From the NCBI RefSeq assembly GCF_026008495.1, contig NZ_BQUN01000012.1:122452-186451 (forward strand): a stretch of 64,000 bases of DNA. Direction: 5' to 3'. Below are positions 1 to 11,786 of the stretch, piece after piece; the stretch's first letter is position 1; every line of letters begins with the position of its first letter. The translations under genes and the position numbers were made by a program. The notes under the pieces were generated by a model that saw only the letters and a program-made list of their open reading frames with translations, was not told the DNA's origin and searched no databases. The DNA is from Streptomyces sp. A012304. Its GTDB lineage: Bacteria > Actinomycetota > Actinomycetes > Streptomycetales > Streptomycetaceae.

Positions 1-133
1 CGTAACAGCTCCATGCCGAGGAGGGCGCCCGGGTACGGTGACGCACTTCCTGGGGGACGCCCGTCGCCGTGATCTGCCGCGGGCGACGGGCCCCGTCCAC
101 CAGTTCCGGCGCATCCGCCTCCAGGAACGGCTG

Positions 134-168
134 GCCGGGCCGAGTAGTCAGCCCGGCGTCGGGTTTTT
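134..168 (+). terminator. possible intrinsic terminator facing the GT87/PAP2 gene
   Basis: A perfect 7-bp inverted repeat (134-140 with 151-157) overlaps the stop codon of the minus-strand gene, and a smaller CCCG/CGGG hairpin at 152-163 is followed directly by five T on the plus strand. It would end plus-strand transcription entering from the left. Bases 1-147 show no convincing gene: frames 1 and 3 have early stops and the open second frame has no recognisable product. Confidence 0.35.
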
Positions 169-2196
169 CTCCGGTACGGCGGTCTCCACGGCCACCTTCC
201 GCACCACCGCCGACCGGGCCCGCGGCCCCTGGAGCAGGTAGGTCAGGCCGAAGCCCGCCAGCACCACCGCGGCCCCGCCCACCGCGTCCAGGATCCAGTG
301 GTTTCCGGTGGCGACGATCGCGGAGGCGGTGAAGAGGGGGTGGAGCAGGCCGAGGGCCTTCATCCACAGCTTGGGGGCGACGATCGCGATCACCATGCCG
401 CACCACAGGGACCAGCCGAAGTGCAGCGACGGCATCGCCGCGTACTGGTTGGTCAGCGCCGTCAGCGTGCCGTAGTCGGGCTTGGAGAAGTCCTGCACGC
501 CGTGCACCGTGTCGATGATGCCCAGGTTCGGCATCAGGCGCGGCGGGGCCAGCGGGTAGAGCCAGAAACCGACCAGGGCCAGGAGCGTCGCGAAGCCCAG
601 GGAGGAGCGGGCCCAGCGGTAGTCCACCGGGCGGCGCCAGTACAGGAGCGCCAGCACGGACAGCGGCACCGCGAAGTGGAACGACTTGTAGTAGAAGTCG
701 AAGAAGTCGCGCAGCCAGTCGACGCCGACCACCCAGTGGTTGACCGCGAGCTCGATGTCGATGCGCAGGGCGCGTTCGAGGTCGAGGATCTCCTGGCCGT
801 GGTTTTCGGCGCGGGCCCGCCCGCCCGAGATGGTGCCGCCGGTGGCCGCGAGGCGGACCTGCTGGTAGGCCGCGTACGTCACGCGGATCAGCAGCAGCTC
901 CAGCAGCAGGTTGGGGCGGGTCAGCACGCGGCGCAGGAACGGCAGCAGCGGCACCTGCTTCCACCGGGCCGGCACCGGTGCCGCGTACTCCGTCGGGACC
1001 GGTGTGCGGTAGTACTCCGAGGTGCGGGAGAGGAAGGGCACGACGGTCGCCGCGGCCACCGCCGCGAGCAGGACGACGTTGTCACGCAGCGGGTGCAGCA
1101 CCGCCATGTCCGGCAGCATCATCTTCGCCGGGAGGGTCATCACCAGGACGACGGCCACCGGCCAGACCGGGCGGTCGGAGACGCGCCTGCCGACCCGTCC
1201 GACCACCGCAAGCAGGACCCACAGCAGCTGGTGCTGCCAGGTCGTCGGGGACACGGCGATCGCCGCGCAGCCGGTGATCGCGACCGCGAGCAGGAGCTGG
1301 CCGTCGCGGGCGTAGCGCACCGCCCGGCGGACGCCGAGCACCGCGACGACCGCGCCGAGGACGAGGAACACGGCGATCTCCAGCGGGCCGGAGAGGCCGA
1401 GGCGCAGCAGGGCGCCGTGCAGGGACTGGTTGGCGAGGGCGTCCGCCTTGCCGCCGAGGCCCACGCCCGCCATGTGGTGGACCCAGTAGGTGTACGAGTC
1501 GTGCGGCATCGCCGCCCAGGCGACCAGGGTCGAGCCGGCGAAGGTCGCGCCGGTGGCGAGGGCGGCGTTGCGCCGGCCCGTGAACCACAGCAGGGGGGTG
1601 AAGAGCAGCACCGTCGGCTGGAGGGCCGCCGCGAGGCCGATCAGGGCGCCGCCCGTCTTCTGCCCCCGCACGACGAAGCAGCCGAGCAGGACGAGCAGGA
1701 CCGGGATGATGCTGGTCTGGCCGAGCCATAAGGCGTTGCGGACGGGGAGGGACAGCATCAGCAGGCTGATCGCCACCGGGGCGGCCAGCAGCGAGGTGCG
1801 TCTGCTCACCGGTTGCGGCAGGGCGCGGGCGGCCACCAGGCCCAGTGCCACGACCAGCAGCAGCGTGCCGAAGATCCAGCCCCAGCCGAGGGCCTGTTCG
1901 GCCGCCCGGGTGAGGGGCTTGAGGACGAGCCCGCCGAAGGGGGTGCCCGTGAAGCGTGTGGAGTCGTAGAGGGAACCGTTGACGTGCAGGACGCCGTTCG
2001 GTCCGACCCAGGTCTCCAGGTCGGTCAGGCGCTCACCGCGCGGGGTGGCGAGGACGACGGCCACCTGCCGGACCGCGAGGACCGCCGCGACCAGCCAGAG
2101 GCCGAGGCGGGCGGCTCTCAGGCGCGCTCTGGCCGTGCCGACCGCCGTCGCTCCGAAAGGTTCCGTGGGTCGCCCGCTGTGCTCCGCATTCGCCAC
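148..2196 (-). CDS. bifunctional glycosyltransferase 87 / PAP2 phosphatase membrane protein
   Basis: This is a polytopic membrane protein of about 682 residues. The N-terminal two thirds look like a GT87 (DUF2029) polyprenyl-linked mannosyltransferase with many hydrophobic helices. The C-terminal third carries PAP2 acid-phosphatase features: KSFHFAVPLSV, then MPSLHFGW (the PSxH motif), then GNHWILDAVGG with the catalytic His. It probably acts on lipid-linked sugars or polyprenyl phosphates in the membrane. I chose the GTG at 2196 because the region from 2301 to there reads as low-similarity leader; an ATG at 2301 is an in-frame alternative. It diverges from the DUF2330 gene across a repeat-bearing intergenic region. 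The family call is firm; the substrate is unknown. Confidence 0.85.
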   Translation of the reverse strand: MANAEHSGRPTEPFGATAVGTARARLRAARLGLWLVAAVLAVRQVAVVLATPRGERLTDLETWVGPNGVLHVNGSLYDSTRFTGTPFGGLVLKPLTRAAEQALGWGWIFGTLLLVVALGLVAARALPQPVSRRTSLLAAPVAISLLMLSLPVRNALWLGQTSIIPVLLVLLGCFVVRGQKTGGALIGLAAALQPTVLLFTPLLWFTGRRNAALATGATFAGSTLVAWAAMPHDSYTYWVHHMAGVGLGGKADALANQSLHGALLRLGLSGPLEIAVFLVLGAVVAVLGVRRAVRYARDGQLLLAVAITGCAAIAVSPTTWQHQLLWVLLAVVGRVGRRVSDRPVWPVAVVLVMTLPAKMMLPDMAVLHPLRDNVVLLAAVAAATVVPFLSRTSEYYRTPVPTEYAAPVPARWKQVPLLPFLRRVLTRPNLLLELLLIRVTYAAYQQVRLAATGGTISGGRARAENHGQEILDLERALRIDIELAVNHWVVGVDWLRDFFDFYYKSFHFAVPLSVLALLYWRRPVDYRWARSSLGFATLLALVGFWLYPLAPPRLMPNLGIIDTVHGVQDFSKPDYGTLTALTNQYAAMPSLHFGWSLWCGMVIAIVAPKLWMKALGLLHPLFTASAIVATGNHWILDAVGGAAVVLAGFGLTYLLQGPRARSAVVRKVAVETAVPEKNPTPG

Positions 2197-2397
2197 GCCT
2201 CGTCGGCCTCCCGCCCCGTTCGCCCACGCGTACCGTGCGTAGGGGTTTCCTCGACGAACCCTGTTGAGGCTCGCACCGCCCCCGAGAGAGACGCAGGGCA
2301 CCCCGACTTCACCTGACGTCCGCTCTCCTTTTGTCCAGAAGACGATAGTGCGCCGGGACCGGGGCTGCCTCCGCGGGACGCGACATGGATCACGTCA

Positions 2398-2455
2398 GGA
2401 CCGGAACCGGACCGGCACCGGACCGGCACCGGACCGGAACCGTTGGACCGGAACC
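2398..2455. repeat. five copies of an 11-bp direct repeat in a divergent promoter region
   Basis: The unit GGACCGG(A/C)ACC occurs four times head to tail (2398-2441) and once more after a 3-bp spacer (2445-2455). The copies are identical apart from one A/C position. The 323-bp gap between the divergent GT87/PAP2 and DUF2330 genes holds nothing else that I can identify. An 11-bp period puts each copy on nearly the same face of the helix, so cooperative protein binding is possible, but a simple replication-slippage array is equally possible. Confidence 0.8.
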
Positions 2456-2519
2456 ACTGCTTCCTCCGTGCCGTCGTAGCCTCCGCAAACGATGATCGAC
2501 AACGGAGGGGCTGGGAGTC

Positions 2520-3698
2520 ATGGTCGGTTTCCCGCGACAACGGCGGACAGGGTCGGCACGGCGGGGGCCACGGACAGGTCCGGCATGGCGGGGGCGGCTG
2601 CTGACCCTGTTGTTCGCGCTGCTCGCCACCCAGCTCGGTTCGCTCGTCGCGCCGGCCTACGCCTGCGGCTGCGGGGCGCTGCTGCCCGGTGACGAGCGGC
2701 GGGTGTCGGTCGGCCGTGAGGAGTCCGTGGTGCGCTGGGACGGCACGACGGAGCAGATCGTGATGAGCCTGACGGTGAGCGGCGACGCCGACCGGGCCGC
2801 CTGGATCATGCCGGTCCCGAGCCGGGCCACGGTGAAGCTGGGCGATCCGGAGGTCTTCGAGCAGCTCGCCGAGGCCACGGCGCCCGAACACCGCGACCGT
2901 CGCTACTTGTGGCCGCAGAACGGCGACTGGCCGCTGAACATCGGGGACGGCGACACGGTGGGGGCGATGCCCGAGGACGGGGCCGGCGCCGGGGTGGGCG
3001 TGGTCGGGCGGGAGCGGCTCGGGCCGTTCGACGTGGCCCGGCTGACGGCCACCGACCCGGCCGCGCTGGACGACTGGCTGGGCGACAACGGCTTCACCTT
3101 CCCGGACCGGCTGCGCACGGCGCTCCAGCCGTATGTGGACCAGCGCTGGGAGTACGTGGCGGTACGGCTCGCCCCGGAGAGCGCCGGCACCCCGCTGCGC
3201 GGTGACCTGGAACCGCTGCATCTCACCTTCGCCAGCGACACCCTCGTCTACCCGATGCGGCTGTCGCGCCTGGCGAGCACCCCGCAGTCGCTGGGTCTGT
3301 ACGTCCTGGCCGGCCACCGCATGGAACCGGTGTCCCGGATCGGCGGCGAGCGGCCCCGGGTGACGTTCGCGGGGCGGGTCGACACGACGACGGGCCCGCT
3401 GGGCGAGCTGGCGGCGGGCACGCCGTTCCTGACGGCGGTGGCGCAGGAGTTCCCGGAGCCCTCGCGGATCTCGGGGGACCACGAGCTGCGCCGGACGGCG
3501 AAGGACACCGCGTTCCGGCGGGTGGTCTACGACGACCGGATGCTCACGGTGGGCGGGATCCCGGTCTGGCTGCTGACGGTCGGGGGCGTCCTCGCGGCGC
3601 TCGCGGCGGGGGCGATCGCACTCGGTGTGCGCCGGGGGCGTGCGCGCCGGTTCCCGCTGGACCCGTCGGCGGCGGCCACCCCTGGGCCGAACGGCTGA
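2520..3698 (+). CDS. DUF2330 domain secreted/membrane protein
   Basis: The protein has 392 residues. An Arg-rich N-terminus is followed by a hydrophobic signal segment (about residues 28-45) and a likely signal peptidase site after APAYA. The DUF2330 domain begins with a Cys-rich ACGCGALL stretch and continues with the family-typical WIMPVP segment. A single C-terminal transmembrane helix (about residues 348-370) precedes an Arg-rich tail, so the domain should lie outside the cell and be anchored C-terminally. The ATG has a GGAGG/GGGAG ribosome site just upstream. The function of DUF2330 is not known. It is transcribed away from the GT87/PAP2 gene. Confidence 0.85.
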   Translation: MVGFPRQRRTGSARRGPRTGPAWRGRLLTLLFALLATQLGSLVAPAYACGCGALLPGDERRVSVGREESVVRWDGTTEQIVMSLTVSGDADRAAWIMPVPSRATVKLGDPEVFEQLAEATAPEHRDRRYLWPQNGDWPLNIGDGDTVGAMPEDGAGAGVGVVGRERLGPFDVARLTATDPAALDDWLGDNGFTFPDRLRTALQPYVDQRWEYVAVRLAPESAGTPLRGDLEPLHLTFASDTLVYPMRLSRLASTPQSLGLYVLAGHRMEPVSRIGGERPRVTFAGRVDTTTGPLGELAAGTPFLTAVAQEFPEPSRISGDHELRRTAKDTAFRRVVYDDRMLTVGGIPVWLLTVGGVLAALAAGAIALGVRRGRARRFPLDPSAAATPGPNG

Positions 3699-3858
3699 AT
3701 TCCCCCGGTGGGCGACCCGTCAGGTGAGGCCGGAGGGGAATGCCGGTGCGGTGGGTGCCGTTGACGCGGAGCAGTCAGCGTGCCCCGACCAGGCGTTCCG
3801 GGTAGGGCCTGCTGTGTCGGGTACGGATGAGACTGATGAGATACGAGAGGCTGAGCGC

Positions 3859-4530
3859 ATGAGCGAGTCGCAGGTCTGGGACGCCGTCGACGCCTACTTC
3901 ACGGCCCACCTCGCCCCGGACGACGAGGTGACCGCGGCCGCGCTGCGCGACAGCGACGCCGCCGGGCTCCCCGGGATCAACGTCACCGCGAGCCAGGGGA
4001 AGCTGCTCCAGCTGCTGGCCGAGATCCAGGGCGCCCGCGCGATCCTGGAGATCGGCACGCTCGCCGGCTACAGCACGATCTGGCTGGGCCGCGCGCTGCC
4101 GCCGGACGGCCGGCTGATCTCGCTGGAGTACGACCCCCGGCACGCGGAGGTCGCCGTGCGCAACATCGCCCGCGCGGGGCTCGACAAGCAGGTCGAGGTG
4201 CGGGTGGGCGCGGCCCTGGACTCGCTGCCGCTGCTGGCGGACGAGAACCCGCCGCCGTTCGACCTGGTCTTCATCGACGCCGACAAGGCCAACAACGCTC
4301 ACTATGTGGAGTGGGCGCTGCGGCTCACGCGCGCGGGCAGCCTGATCGTCCTCGACAACGTGGTGCGGGGCGGCCGGGTGGCCGACGCCGACAGCGAGTC
4401 GGACGATGTGCGCGGCACCCGCGCCGCGCTCGAACTGATCGGTTCGCACCCCAGGTTGACGGGCACGGCGATCCAGACGGTGGGCACGAAGGGCTACGAC
4501 GGGTTCGCACTGGCGCGGGTCCTGGCGTAG
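3859..4530 (+). CDS. class I SAM-dependent O-methyltransferase (family 3)
   Basis: The 223-residue protein matches the cation-dependent O-methyltransferase family (catechol/caffeoyl-CoA type). SAM-binding motif I is EIGTLAGYST at residues 64-73, the acidic end of the second strand is SLEYD (88-92), and the metal ligands are in FIDADKANN (138-146) and LDNVV (165-169). It probably methylates a small catechol-like hydroxyl in the cytoplasm; the substrate cannot be told. The start at 3859 has GAGAGG eight bases upstream; the reading frame is open further upstream but that part is not family-like. Single gene with no obvious operon partner. Confidence 0.9.
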   Translation: MSESQVWDAVDAYFTAHLAPDDEVTAAALRDSDAAGLPGINVTASQGKLLQLLAEIQGARAILEIGTLAGYSTIWLGRALPPDGRLISLEYDPRHAEVAVRNIARAGLDKQVEVRVGAALDSLPLLADENPPPFDLVFIDADKANNAHYVEWALRLTRAGSLIVLDNVVRGGRVADADSESDDVRGTRAALELIGSHPRLTGTAIQTVGTKGYDGFALARVLA

Positions 4531-4650
4531 CCCCCTGTAGTCCTCCATAGCCCCAGGGACCCGAGGTCACGTCGGACGCGCGGTGCGGCCCCGCCCGCCC
4601 GGATCGGGCAGCGCGGGGCGTGACCCTCAGGCCCGGCCCCGCCCGCCGGA

Positions 4651-5043
4651 TCAGGCCTCGTGGTAGAAGCCGACGTTGACGCTGCGCGGCCCGGTGCGGT
4701 CCACGACGACGATCTCGCCGGCGCCGCCCCGCGGCAGCTGCACGGTCCCGCCGTAGGCGATGGCCTGGGCGTACTCGCCGATCACCAGCCGGACCTCGGA
4801 GGAGGGGTCCGGCTGGGAGCCGCGCAGCCAGGAGACCTGCCACACGCCCTCGGGGCCGCACAGGAACTCCAGGTGGACGCGGGAGACGAACAGCCAGTCC
4901 TCGGGGGTCACGAGGCGGCACACGGACTTGTCCCGGCCCACCCGCAGCACGGCGCCCGGATCGCTCGGCGCGTCGGCCATGAGCATGCCGGCCGTGGCAC
5001 CCTCTTCCGTCCCGGAGACGGTGGCCATGGTGAGTTCGAGCAC
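4651..5043 (-). CDS. FHA-like domain protein
   Basis: This small cytoplasmic protein (130 residues) has an FHA-type core: RVGRDKSVCRL around residue 33, an FVSRVHLEF segment where FHA proteins bind phosphothreonine (S-R-x-H), and a run of beta strands to the end. It would recognise phosphorylated partners of Ser/Thr kinases. The GTG start at 5043 is preceded by AAGGAG at good spacing; the open frame extends upstream to 5175 without a ribosome site. It diverges from the DUF1992 gene. The preceding 120 bp (4531-4650) hold a duplicated C/G-rich segment with a GCCCG-GAT-CGGGC hairpin near 4597, a weak candidate terminator for the convergent methyltransferase gene. Confidence 0.75.
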   Translation of the reverse strand: MLELTMATVSGTEEGATAGMLMADAPSDPGAVLRVGRDKSVCRLVTPEDWLFVSRVHLEFLCGPEGVWQVSWLRGSQPDPSSEVRLVIGEYAQAIAYGGTVQLPRGGAGEIVVVDRTGPRSVNVGFYHEA

Positions 5044-5156
5044 GTGCGCTCCTTGTGAGGTGTCCGACGGTGGCGAGGAAAACCGTGGGCAAGTGACCTT
5101 GCTCAGCCGCCGCATAGTAAATCGCCCGGGCCCGTCCCGTCCGGCACAATGGACGC

Positions 5157-5576
5157 ATGACCGAGCGAAAGCCACCCGGCGTTCCGTTCGAGTCCTGGGT
5201 GGACAAGCAGATCCGCGACGCGCAGGCGCGCGGTGAGTTCGATCAACTCCCGGGTGCGGGAAAGCCGTTGGCCCCGGGCACCGACACCACGTACGACGAA
5301 CTGTGGTGGGTGCGGCGCAAGATGGCGCGCGAGGGGCTCTCGGTGCTCCCGCCGGCGCTCGCGCTGCGCAAGGAGGCGGAGGACGCCCTCGCGGCGGCGT
5401 ACGCGGCCCCCTCCGAGCGTCTCGTCCGGAAGATCATCACGGACGTCAACGTCAAGCTCCGCGACATGATGTTCAAGCCGCCGCCCGGCCCCCCGCTGGG
5501 CATGAAGCCGTACGACGTCGAGGCGGTCGTACGGCAGTGGCGGGAGCGCCGGGCGGCGGCCGGGGAACCGCGTTAG
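5157..5576 (+). CDS. DUF1992 (DnaJ-C28-like) protein
   Basis: The 139-residue protein belongs to the DUF1992 family, shared with the C-terminal region of eukaryotic DNAJC28. Typical segments are ESWVDKQIRDAQARGEFDQLPGAGKPL near the N-terminus and the following YDELWWVRRKM. It is soluble and its role is unknown. There is no Shine-Dalgarno sequence before the ATG, but a CACAAT box lies about 7 bp upstream, so the mRNA may be leaderless, as is common in Streptomyces. Confidence 0.85.
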   Translation: MTERKPPGVPFESWVDKQIRDAQARGEFDQLPGAGKPLAPGTDTTYDELWWVRRKMAREGLSVLPPALALRKEAEDALAAAYAAPSERLVRKIITDVNVKLRDMMFKPPPGPPLGMKPYDVEAVVRQWRERRAAAGEPR

Positions 5577-5625
5577 TCGTCCGTCCGCCTCGGCACGGAC
5601 GCCCGCGGTCAAAGGAGCACGTGGG

Positions 5626-6153
5626 TCACACGTGCAGCAGCCGCTCGGTCAGTTCGCGGTAGTCCCGCAGGGCCAGGCGGAGCTGTTCGGTGTCGGCGGA
5701 GGTGGCGGTGTCGCTCTTCGCGCCGTCCGCGAGCTGCCAGGAGCCGCGCAGGGTGCGGCGGCGGCGGTTGACGGCGTCGGTGAAGCGCGAGGCCAGCTCC
5801 TCCAGGACGTGGTCGGCCTCCTCGACGGCGTCCCGGGGGTGGTCGACGAACTCGGTGACCGCGTGCCGCATGCGTGAGGAGAGCTGGTCGGACTCCTCGT
5901 GCGGGAGCAGCGGGGCGGGTCCCTGGAGGTCCCCGGCCCGACCGGTGCCCCCGGTCCCGGTCGTCGGGGCGCCCTCGCCGGCGGCCCTGGCACCCCTGGC
6001 GTCCCTGGTCTCCTCGGCGAAGGCGGCCCGCGTCTCCGCGGTCGTCGCCGGCGCCTGCTGATCGCCCGCGGCGATCACGGGGGTGGACCGCTCCGGGGAC
6101 TGGCTGCCCCGCCGTTCCTTCCCGATGCCCCCGCTCGGTGTCACGTCCCGCAT
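5626..6153 (-). CDS. small hydrophilic protein sharing a module with the upstream gene
   Basis: I do not recognise a named family. The 175 residues begin with a low-complexity Ala/Thr/Gly-rich, probably disordered half. The second half is helical and contains FVDHPRDAVEEADHVLEELA, very like FVDSPREAVAEADRLVAELA in the protein encoded just upstream. No signal peptide or membrane helix is visible. The ATG lies three bases beyond the stop codon of the upstream gene, with AAGGAGGGG inside the end of that gene, so the two are translationally coupled and probably work together. Confidence 0.7.
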   Translation of the reverse strand: MRDVTPSGGIGKERRGSQSPERSTPVIAAGDQQAPATTAETRAAFAEETRDARGARAAGEGAPTTGTGGTGRAGDLQGPAPLLPHEESDQLSSRMRHAVTEFVDHPRDAVEEADHVLEELASRFTDAVNRRRRTLRGSWQLADGAKSDTATSADTEQLRLALRDYRELTERLLHV

Positions 6154-6156
6154 CCC

Positions 6157-6873
6157 TCACCCCTCCTTGGTCTGGTGCCGGTTGAAGCCCCACCCCGGCA
6201 GGTGATGGCCCTGACGGTGCTGGCCGTGGCCGTGGTGGCCCTGACGGCTGCCGGTGCGACGGCCGGCCGTCGATCCGGCGGGCGCGCGGTGGCGGCCGGA
6301 CTCGTGCCGGTCCTGCTCCATCAGCTCGCCGAAGAGGGCCCGGGCCTCGACCATGGCGGACCGCAGGTCCTCGGTGCCGGGCGTCCGGCCGTCCCCGGCG
6401 CCGCCGCCGGCGCCCACGCGTGCCGCGTAATGCACGTGCCGGTAGCCGTTCACATGGTGCGCGTGGTGCACGGACAGCGCGGCGACCTGCTCGTCGTACT
6501 GGGTGCCGTCCGGGTAGCCCCGGGCGCCGGCCAGCTCCGCCACCAGCCGGTCGGCCTCGGCGACCGCCTCACGGGGCGAGTCGACGAAGCGCTCCTGCGC
6601 GGCCGTCCAGCGGGCCTCGAACCGCTCGCGTTCCGCGGGCTCCAGCGGCCGCTCGTGCAGGCCGCCGTGCCGCTCCACGAGGGCGCCGAGTTCCCGCTCG
6701 GCCGCCTCGACGTCCCCGTCGTGCCGGGCCACGGACCGGTCGTACTCGGGCCCGAAGCGGCTCTTCAGGCCGCGTCCCGTGCGCGACCCTCGGGCCCGCA
6801 CGGCCAAGAATGCCGCGACGGCGACGATGGCCGCCACGATCACGATCAGAGCGATGATCACGCCTGTGGACAT
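6157..6873 (-). CDS. membrane-anchored protein with His/Gly-rich tail
   Basis: The 238-residue protein has one N-terminal transmembrane helix (about residues 4-26), a charged helical region (YDRSVARHDGDVEAAERELGAL) and the FVDSPREAVAEADRLVAELA module. The tail is rich in His, Gly and Arg (HHGHGQHRQGHH) and could bind metal or nucleic acid. The family is conserved in Streptomyces but has no assigned function that I know. The ATG is preceded by GGAAGG at 6 bp. The downstream gene starts three bases after the stop and carries the same module, which suggests a membrane-bound and a soluble partner. Confidence 0.75.
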   Translation of the reverse strand: MSTGVIIALIVIVAAIVAVAAFLAVRARGSRTGRGLKSRFGPEYDRSVARHDGDVEAAERELGALVERHGGLHERPLEPAERERFEARWTAAQERFVDSPREAVAEADRLVAELAGARGYPDGTQYDEQVAALSVHHAHHVNGYRHVHYAARVGAGGGAGDGRTPGTEDLRSAMVEARALFGELMEQDRHESGRHRAPAGSTAGRRTGSRQGHHGHGQHRQGHHLPGWGFNRHQTKEG

Positions 6874-6939
6874 GGTTGCCTTCCGGTGTGTCGGCCCCAC
6901 GGGCCGGTTCACGGTTCGGGTTGCCCGGACCGGGCCGGG

Positions 6940-7262
6940 CAAACGGCGGGCGCGGCCGACCCGGGGGACGCACTGGCGCCCCCGACGGGCCGGCTGCTCG
7001 TCGCGCGGTACGACGGCGAGCCGGCCGGCACGGCGGGCGTACGACTGCCGGACACGGCGACCGCCGAGCTGAAGCGGGCCTTCCCCGCTGCCCCGGGTAC
7101 GGGGCAGGAGCGGCGCGGCACTGCTCGTCGGGGCCGCGCCGCCCCTGCGCCCTCGCGCCGAGCGGCTGATCCTCGACACCCGCACCGACCTGGTCGAGGC
7201 CCGCGCCCTGTACACACGCCGGCCACACCGAGACAAAGGCGCACAACGACCACGCTGCCGAC
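6940..7262 (+). pseudogene. decayed GNAT N-acetyltransferase
   Basis: No intact frame exists, but three consecutive pieces of a GNAT acetyltransferase can be read in order. The first is LLVARYDGEPAGTAGVRL followed by ELKR, in the frame of 6940-7090. After a frameshift comes RGRSGAALLVGAA (the acetyl-CoA loop, normally RGRG.GxALL) and ERLILDTRTDLVEARALY. After a second shift comes GHTETKAHNDH, equivalent to the family C-terminus GYTExxxxND. At least two frameshifts and the lack of a start or stop codon mark it as a relic. It lies between the promoter of the membrane-anchored protein and the exporter gene, and explains an otherwise empty 500-bp gap. Confidence 0.75.
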
Positions 7263-7270
7263 GCACCACG

Positions 7271-7320
7271 CGCCGGCGCCCCGCGCCCGCGGGGACCCGG
7301 GGCGGCGCGGGGCGCCGGCG
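7271..7320. terminator. 17-bp perfect stem, bidirectional terminator
   Basis: Bases 7271-7287 are exactly complementary to 7304-7320, with a 16-base G/C loop and no T-run. It sits 57 bp beyond the stop of the minus-strand exporter gene and just after the GNAT relic on the plus strand. Long G/C hairpins of this sort commonly end transcription in Streptomyces. Confidence 0.6.
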
Positions 7321-7376
7321 GGGCACGCCGCCCGGACGGGGCCGGGGCAGTGCGCCCGGCGAGGGGCGCCCGGCCT

Positions 7377-10743
<3,367 letters not shown>

Positions 10744-10759
<16 letters not shown>

Positions 10760-10808
10760 CACCGGGCACGGGCACAGACACGAAGGAGCCGTGACACCGG
10801 GCACGGGC
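10744..10808. repeat. 30-bp direct duplication across the stop codon
   Basis: Bases 10744-10773 recur at 10779-10808 with two mismatches (offset 35 bp). The first copy contains the last codons and the TGA of the peptidoglycan-binding protein gene; the second lies wholly downstream. It looks like a local duplication. Confidence 0.8.
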
Positions 10809-10861
10809 GAACGGGCCCGGCACCTCAGCCGACCTGAAGCCCTTCGGCCAGCGGAAGCCTG

Positions 10862-11527
10862 TCAGCCGATGTGGACCCGCACCCCGCCGCCGGGGACGAC
10901 CTCCACCCGCACCCCCGTCAGGTCCCGCACCGCCACGTCCGGCTGATGTGCGGCGGCCCGGGGGCCGACGCCGACGACCCTCATGCCGGCGGAGCGCCCC
11001 GCCGCGATCCCCGCCCCGGAGTCCTCGAACACGACGCAGTCCGCCGGGTCCGTGCCCAGCTCCGCCGCGCCCTTCAGGAAGCCCTCGGGGTCCGGCTTGC
11101 TCGCCCCCACCGACTCGGCGGTCACCCGCACCTCCGGCAGCGGCAACCCCGCCGCCGCCATCCGGGCCGTGGAGAGCGGTGCGTCGGCCGAGGTCACCAG
11201 GGCGTGCGGGACGCCGCGCAGCGAGGCGAGGAACTCGGGGGCGCCGGGGACCGGGACGACGCCGTCCATGTCGGCGGTCTCCTCGGCCAGCATCCGCGCG
11301 TTGTCGGCGTGGTTCTGCTCCATCGGGCGGTCGGGCAGGAGCACGGCCATCGAGGCGTAGCCCTGGCGGCCGTGGACGACCTTCATGACCTCGTCACCGT
11401 CCAGCCCGTGCCGCTCGGCCCAGCGCCGCCAGACGCGTTCCACGACGGCGTCGGAGTTCACGAGGGTGCCGTCCATGTCGAGCAGGAGGGCGCGGGCGGT
11501 CAGGACGGTGGACACGGCGGCCGGCAT
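10862..11527 (-). CDS. HAD-IA sugar-phosphate phosphatase/phosphomutase family
   Basis: The 221-residue enzyme has all four HAD motifs: LLLDMDGTLVNSD near residue 14 with the nucleophile Asp, ALVTSAD (motif II), the motif III Lys in ASKPDPEGF, and FEDSGAGI (motif IV). The cap insertion follows motif I as in subfamily IA (beta-phosphoglucomutase / DOG phosphatase). It probably dephosphorylates a small sugar phosphate. The start at 11527 has GGGAG at 6 bp; the upstream open frame is not family-like. Confidence 0.88.
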   Translation of the reverse strand: MPAAVSTVLTARALLLDMDGTLVNSDAVVERVWRRWAERHGLDGDEVMKVVHGRQGYASMAVLLPDRPMEQNHADNARMLAEETADMDGVVPVPGAPEFLASLRGVPHALVTSADAPLSTARMAAAGLPLPEVRVTAESVGASKPDPEGFLKGAAELGTDPADCVVFEDSGAGIAAGRSAGMRVVGVGPRAAAHQPDVAVRDLTGVRVEVVPGGGVRVHIG

Positions 11528-11612
11528 CGGCGACTCCCAGCACGGACGCACACGTACGGGCACACGACGGGACGAACACGTACGAGCGCGCGGATTGACG
11601 AGCACGTGGAAA

Positions 11613-11667
11613 GAACAAGGCGGCCCCGCCCGCCGGTCAGGGAAAACGGGCGGGAGCCACTTTGTTC
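11613..11667 (-). terminator. hairpin with T-rich end below the GDT1-family gene
   Basis: An 8-bp perfect G/C stem (11625-11632 with 11647-11654) is nested in flanking complementary pairs GGC/GCC and GAACAA/TTGTTC. Read on the minus strand the hairpin ends in TTGTTCTTT, so it should terminate the transporter transcript. The rest of the 259-bp gap (11528-11786) shows a short ACACGTACG direct repeat and nothing else. Confidence 0.5.
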
Positions 11668-11786
11668 CTCCACGGTACAAAACAATGCGGGCCGCGCGCC
11701 ACCCTTCCCGGAAAGCGTTCACCCGCCGTTCAGCTCACTCCGGCTCTCAACCCGCCTCCGGACCCCGGGTCGGGAGGTCCGCGCGG

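Noticed and set aside
298..1731. Long plus-strand open frame of 477 codons opposite the GT87/PAP2 gene
   Set aside because: It is the reverse complement shadow of a clear membrane enzyme; its product is Arg/Gly/Gln-rich with no motifs, as expected for GC-rich antisense frames.
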